A DNA stretch of 64,000 nt from Asterias rubens (lineage: Eukaryota; Echinodermata; Asteroidea; Forcipulatida; Asteriidae): positions 13,350,385 to 13,414,384 of the forward strand of contig NC_047071.1 in assembly GCF_902459465.1 (NCBI RefSeq). Reading direction: 5' to 3'. The position numbers were made by a program, and so were the translations under genes. The first letter of the stretch is position 1. The number at the start of each line of letters is the position of its first letter. The notes beneath the pieces were generated by a model. The model saw only the letters and a list, made by a program, of their open reading frames with translations, was not told the origin of the DNA and ran no database searches. Below, piece by piece: positions 55,892-64,000 of this stretch.

Positions 55892-56279
55892 TTTAAAGGC
55901 AGTGGACACTATTGGTAATTGTCAAAGACTAGCCTTCACAGTTGGTGTACCTGAACATATGCATAAAATAACAAACCTGTGAAAATTTGAGCTCAATCGG
56001 TCATCTAACTTGGGAGATAATAATGAAAGAAAAAACACCCTTGTCACACGAAGTTGTGTGCGTTTAGATGGTTGATTTCGAGACCTCAAGTTCTAAATCT
56101 GAGGTCTCGAAATCAAATTCGTGGAAAACTACTTCTTTCTCGAAAACTATGGCACTTCAGAGGGAGCCGTTTCTCACAATGTGTTATACTATCAACCTCT
56201 CCCCATTACTTGTCACCATGAAAGGTTTTATGCTATTAATTATTTTGAGTAACTACCAATAGTGCCCACTGCCTTTAAT
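55892..56279. mobile_element. MITE family A copy, near consensus
   Basis: TTTAAAGGCAGTGGACACTA at the left and TAGTGCCCACTGCCTTTAA at the right, with an internal inverted pair GACCTCAAGTTCTAAATC. Confidence 0.9.
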
Positions 56280-60757
<4,478 letters not shown>

Positions 60758-62730
60758 TAAGATGAGGGTTGTAGCTAGACCAATATAGGTGGTGGGCTTT
60801 CAATCCAGTCCACCAAGGGCAAAAGTATCCATGTTTAATTATGGGACCATCGTTGCTTAAGTGCAAGCTTCAGACATGATGCCAGGTTTCCAAACTGTAC
60901 ATGTTATGGGTCCGTGCAATAAGTTGAATGGTCTTTTTGCCTGTGTTCTTTCTCTATGACATGTCTCTACTCCTTTATCATTAGCTGTGTCTCAGATCAA
61001 TGCACAGTGGGCAATATTTTGATTTACTCTAGGGGGAATTCTGTACTGGGCGGCACCAGTGTTGTCTCGGTCTCCCCACCGTCTCAAGACCTTTTTTGGT
61101 GTCTCTGTTTTGGTCTCGGTCTTGGACTGGGAGGTCTCGACTACAACACTGGGGGGGCACAATGTATTTTGCCCAGAGGTGTGGGCAAAAATTGCGAGTC
61201 CTTGGCGGGGTCGCCCAGCACTGCCACTGTGGCTACAACACTTGATACAATAAACAAGGAGTGATTTTGTGCGGCAATTTTGCCTAGCAAAAAAAAATTG
61301 GACTGAAACTGTTTAGTGCCCACTGAATGCTAATGCTGACCTTTCTATAGCAACGTCACAGGCCGATATTTTGCCAACAGAGGTTAAAAAACTATGGAAA
61401 GCCAAAAGTGCAGATAACTGCTGTTTGTAACAAAAGACACAAATACTCAAACATAGTGTTTGCTTTGTTGGAAACAATGGGATGTATTTTATTTAGTTGA
61501 AAGTTTGCAGACAATATTTACCAAATGTGTCCAGTGCCTCTAATACCTAAAGTCAAACAACTCGTTTAACAACACTTTTCATAGACCTATTTCCCATATT
61601 GTGTGTATCTTTTAAAGCAGAGATTCATCTTTAAAGACTTGTCACAGGGCAATTTTTTACTGACAACTTTTAGGCAACCAGTTGCACTGCTCTGTATGCA
61701 AAATGAACACTTTCTGTATGCATAAGTAACATTTCGGCAGTGCAAGGTGACACCAACTGCACTGCTCCCTTTATGCAAAAGGACACTTCTTCTTGCAAAA
61801 ATAAAAAACTTTGGCAGTACAAATTACATGTAAAGTCAACTGAAGTGGACCCAGTTTTATAGCACGCTAAACACAAAAATTTGCTTAGCATGAAATTGCT
61901 CCCTTTATAAAAACAGGAAATGCCAACCAAATTTCCACATGATTTTCAGGACAAGCAAACAACAGCTGAATACCAGTAAGAAGCAACATGCAACACATGG
62001 AAATGTGGTTGGTAACCCTGTGTTTATCAAGGAAGAAATCCCATGCTAAGCATTATTGTTTGTGCTTAGCAGCTCTATGAAATTGGTTCCTGCTCTGCAT
62101 GCAAATGAAACATTGATAGTACAAGTTGACATGAACCGAATGAGGGGGGGGGGGGGGTCAAATTGCATTGTGTTCCTAGATTATGTATTTTTGTATTGCA
62201 TAGACAGTTTATTTAAATGATTACCCAGATTTATTTGATCATTCAAGTATGTAAATTGTATACTGAATATTGTATGTTTGAAATAATATAGGTCTAGAAC
62301 TACTCAGGTACAAAAGAAAAAGTTAGATTTTGTTAAAAACAAGTTTAATGGTCAAAATTTATAGTACTTGGAACAAAGTGTGTGTAGTTAGCCAATTTTT
62401 ATTTCTTGTTTGAAATATAGGCCTGTATACTTACAGGTACTAAGAGAAAAATGGAGTTTATTTTTTATTTTTTATTTTTAAAATTTAAAGTACTTGTACA
62501 AAGTGTGTGTAGTAATTAATTTTGTTTTCTTATCATCCTTAGGTCACTTCATCTTACTTAGTAAATATCTGAAATATTTTGTGTCAAATATATTGAAAAG
62601 CTTTTATTAGGATTGGTAATGATTAAAATAAAATTGATTAGTGTCAACATGATATCGAGTGATTGTAAAGTTTGTACCAATAGCCACCTACCAATCTCAC
62701 AGAGATACACGTTTATAAGAACCATTGTTT
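60758..62730. other. 3' flank of the zinc-finger gene, non-coding
   Basis: No gene. A degenerate MITE of the ATTTCATAGAGCTGC group lies at about 61855-62095. Poly-G run near 62143. Confidence 0.4.
61249..61254 (+). terminator. candidate poly(A) signal of the zinc-finger gene
   Basis: AATAAA about 490 bases beyond the stop codon, in otherwise non-coding sequence. Weak evidence. Confidence 0.3.
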
Positions 62731-63092
62731 TTAAAGATGCTATGTCAGATTTTTAGGCCGCTTTGACCCAAAATCTGGATTTAAAATTCAATAGGTATTT
62801 TCATGGGGGTCGAGAAAGTTACAAGGTTTCATTTGAGCCATTGCTCGAAAAAGTCCGCCATTTAATAAACTGCTCAAAATTAGTTTTTGTCGGGATCCCG
62901 ACAATATATCACGTGACCAATTCTTGTGTGTTTTATAAGAAACGTTTTAAATGTTTGTCATGGTTCCAGACCATTAAAAGTAAAAGTTGAACTTTTTTTC
63001 GTTAGAGCGGGTGATACTCTTTGAAATACCATTCACTCAAAAAAATATATTTTTTAATATTTGGGGCAAAAAATCTGACATAGCATCTTTAA
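62731..63092. mobile_element. TTAA-flanked MITE, family C, copy 3
   Basis: TTAAAGATGCTATGTCAGAT at the left and AATCTGACATAGCATCTTTA at the right; contains GGGATCCCGACAATATATCA. Confidence 0.9.
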
Positions 63093-63436
63093 AGGCATTG
63101 GACACTATTGGTAATTACTCAAAATAATTATTAGAATATAGCCTTTCTTGGTAACGAGTAATGAGAAGCGGTTGGTAGTATAACACATTGTGAGAAACGG
63201 CTCCCTCTGAGGTGATGTAGTTTTCGAGAAAGAAGTAATTTTCCACGAATTTGAAATCAAGCATCTGAAAGCACACAACTTCGTATGAGAAGGGTGTTTT
63301 TTTCTTTCTTTAATTTTTATCTCGCAACTTCGACGACCGATTGAGCTCAAATTTTCACAGGTTTGTTATTTTATGCATATGTTCCCACCAACTGTGAAGC
63401 CTAGTCTTTGACAATCACCAATATTGTCCAGTTTCA
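63089..63436. mobile_element. MITE family A copy joined to family C
   Basis: AAAGGCATTGGACACTATTG starts within the TTTAAAGG shared with the preceding family C element; the right end is degenerate (CAATATTGTCCAGTTTC). Confidence 0.75.
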
Positions 63437-64000
63437 ATCAAGTTTTAAGCTGTAAGTACAGTCTCCCAGCCATTTCCTAGTACCAATCCTGCAGAGGAGA
63501 ATTTTTACTAGTACTAATCCTCCAGAGCTAATGTTTTTATTAGCGGTACCAAATCTATCATTAGTTTACATTTTAGCAGTATATACCATTCTTACCAGTT
63601 ATAACCTTCTTCCAAATACCAATCCACATGAGATATTTTTTTCTTTCTTTTTATCTTGTTATGCAAGTCACCAGAAACACAATGTTTACCAGATATCATC
63701 ACACCGGAGAAAGTTTTTACCTACCGGTACCAATCCTCCAAACCACAGGGGGTTGGTTGTTGGTTAGTTATTCAGTCTCAGATTTTTACAAAGCAATTGT
63801 ATTGGTCTGCCGACTTTTGTTTGGTAGCTCATTTGTAAGCACTTTTGGGATTGTAAAGTTTCGTCCAATCAAAACTAGTCTGTGCATGCTTCGGCAGATG
63901 TAGGGGACGGGCGCCAGATGTGTGTTGACTTTTTGTATACATCACTTTTGTTACATCTATCCTAAGACAGGATCATCCAACCCGCCCACGCTAAGGCGGT
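63437..64000. other. non-coding
   Basis: Contains three to four diverged CCAATCCTCCA/TACCAATCC phrases (63480-63740). No gene supported. Confidence 0.35.

Overview
The window is eukaryotic nuclear DNA. Its genes have GT-AG introns, there are no operons, and it carries many tRNA-derived SINEs, foldback elements and TTAA-flanked MITEs. Gene content is that of an invertebrate deuterostome. The repeat families look like those of echinoderms, most probably a sea star (asteroid). That last step is inference from recollection of repeat style and cannot be proved from this sequence.

Layout. (1) 3447-5517, minus: a compact three-exon pygopus gene (252 aa; basic NLS-like patch, NPFDD motif, Pro/Gly/His-rich middle, C-terminal PHD finger). 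Its last 15 codons lie inside a minisatellite that continues into the 3' flank. (2) 10589-12268 and 21445-23232, plus: two intronless paralogues. Each encodes a signal peptide, three Ig domains, one membrane helix and a long tyrosine-rich tail ending in an ITIM-like plus ITSM-like pair. They are the best candidate in this window for an undescribed system, a putative echinoderm inhibitory immune-type receptor family. A 4.4-kb TIR element with no recognisable transposase sits between them. (3) 28338-52285, minus: a complete HSD17B4 (peroxisomal multifunctional enzyme type 2). I reconstructed all 22 coding exons; their phases agree throughout and give 732 aa ending in the peroxisomal signal AKL. 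Introns are full of MITEs and SINEs, and two introns carry minisatellites that begin exactly at a splice acceptor. (4) 56904-60757, plus: a three-exon ZNF474/ZC2HC1-type gene with eight C2HC fingers in four pairs (627 aa).

The genes have unrelated jobs: Wnt transcription co-activation, cell-surface recognition and signalling, peroxisomal beta-oxidation, and a zinc-finger protein of uncertain function. Pygopus and the first Ig gene are head to head across about 5 kb; HSD17B4 and the zinc-finger gene are head to head across about 4.6 kb. Apart from tandem duplication of the Ig receptor there is no sign that the genes work together.

The rest is repeat-rich non-coding DNA. At least seven sequence-unrelated MITE families share TTAA targets and AG...CT termini. 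Another group shares a GGGSCSAWTTCA end. Several long hairpins are present, one of them a Mutator-like foldback with a near-perfect 9-bp target duplication.
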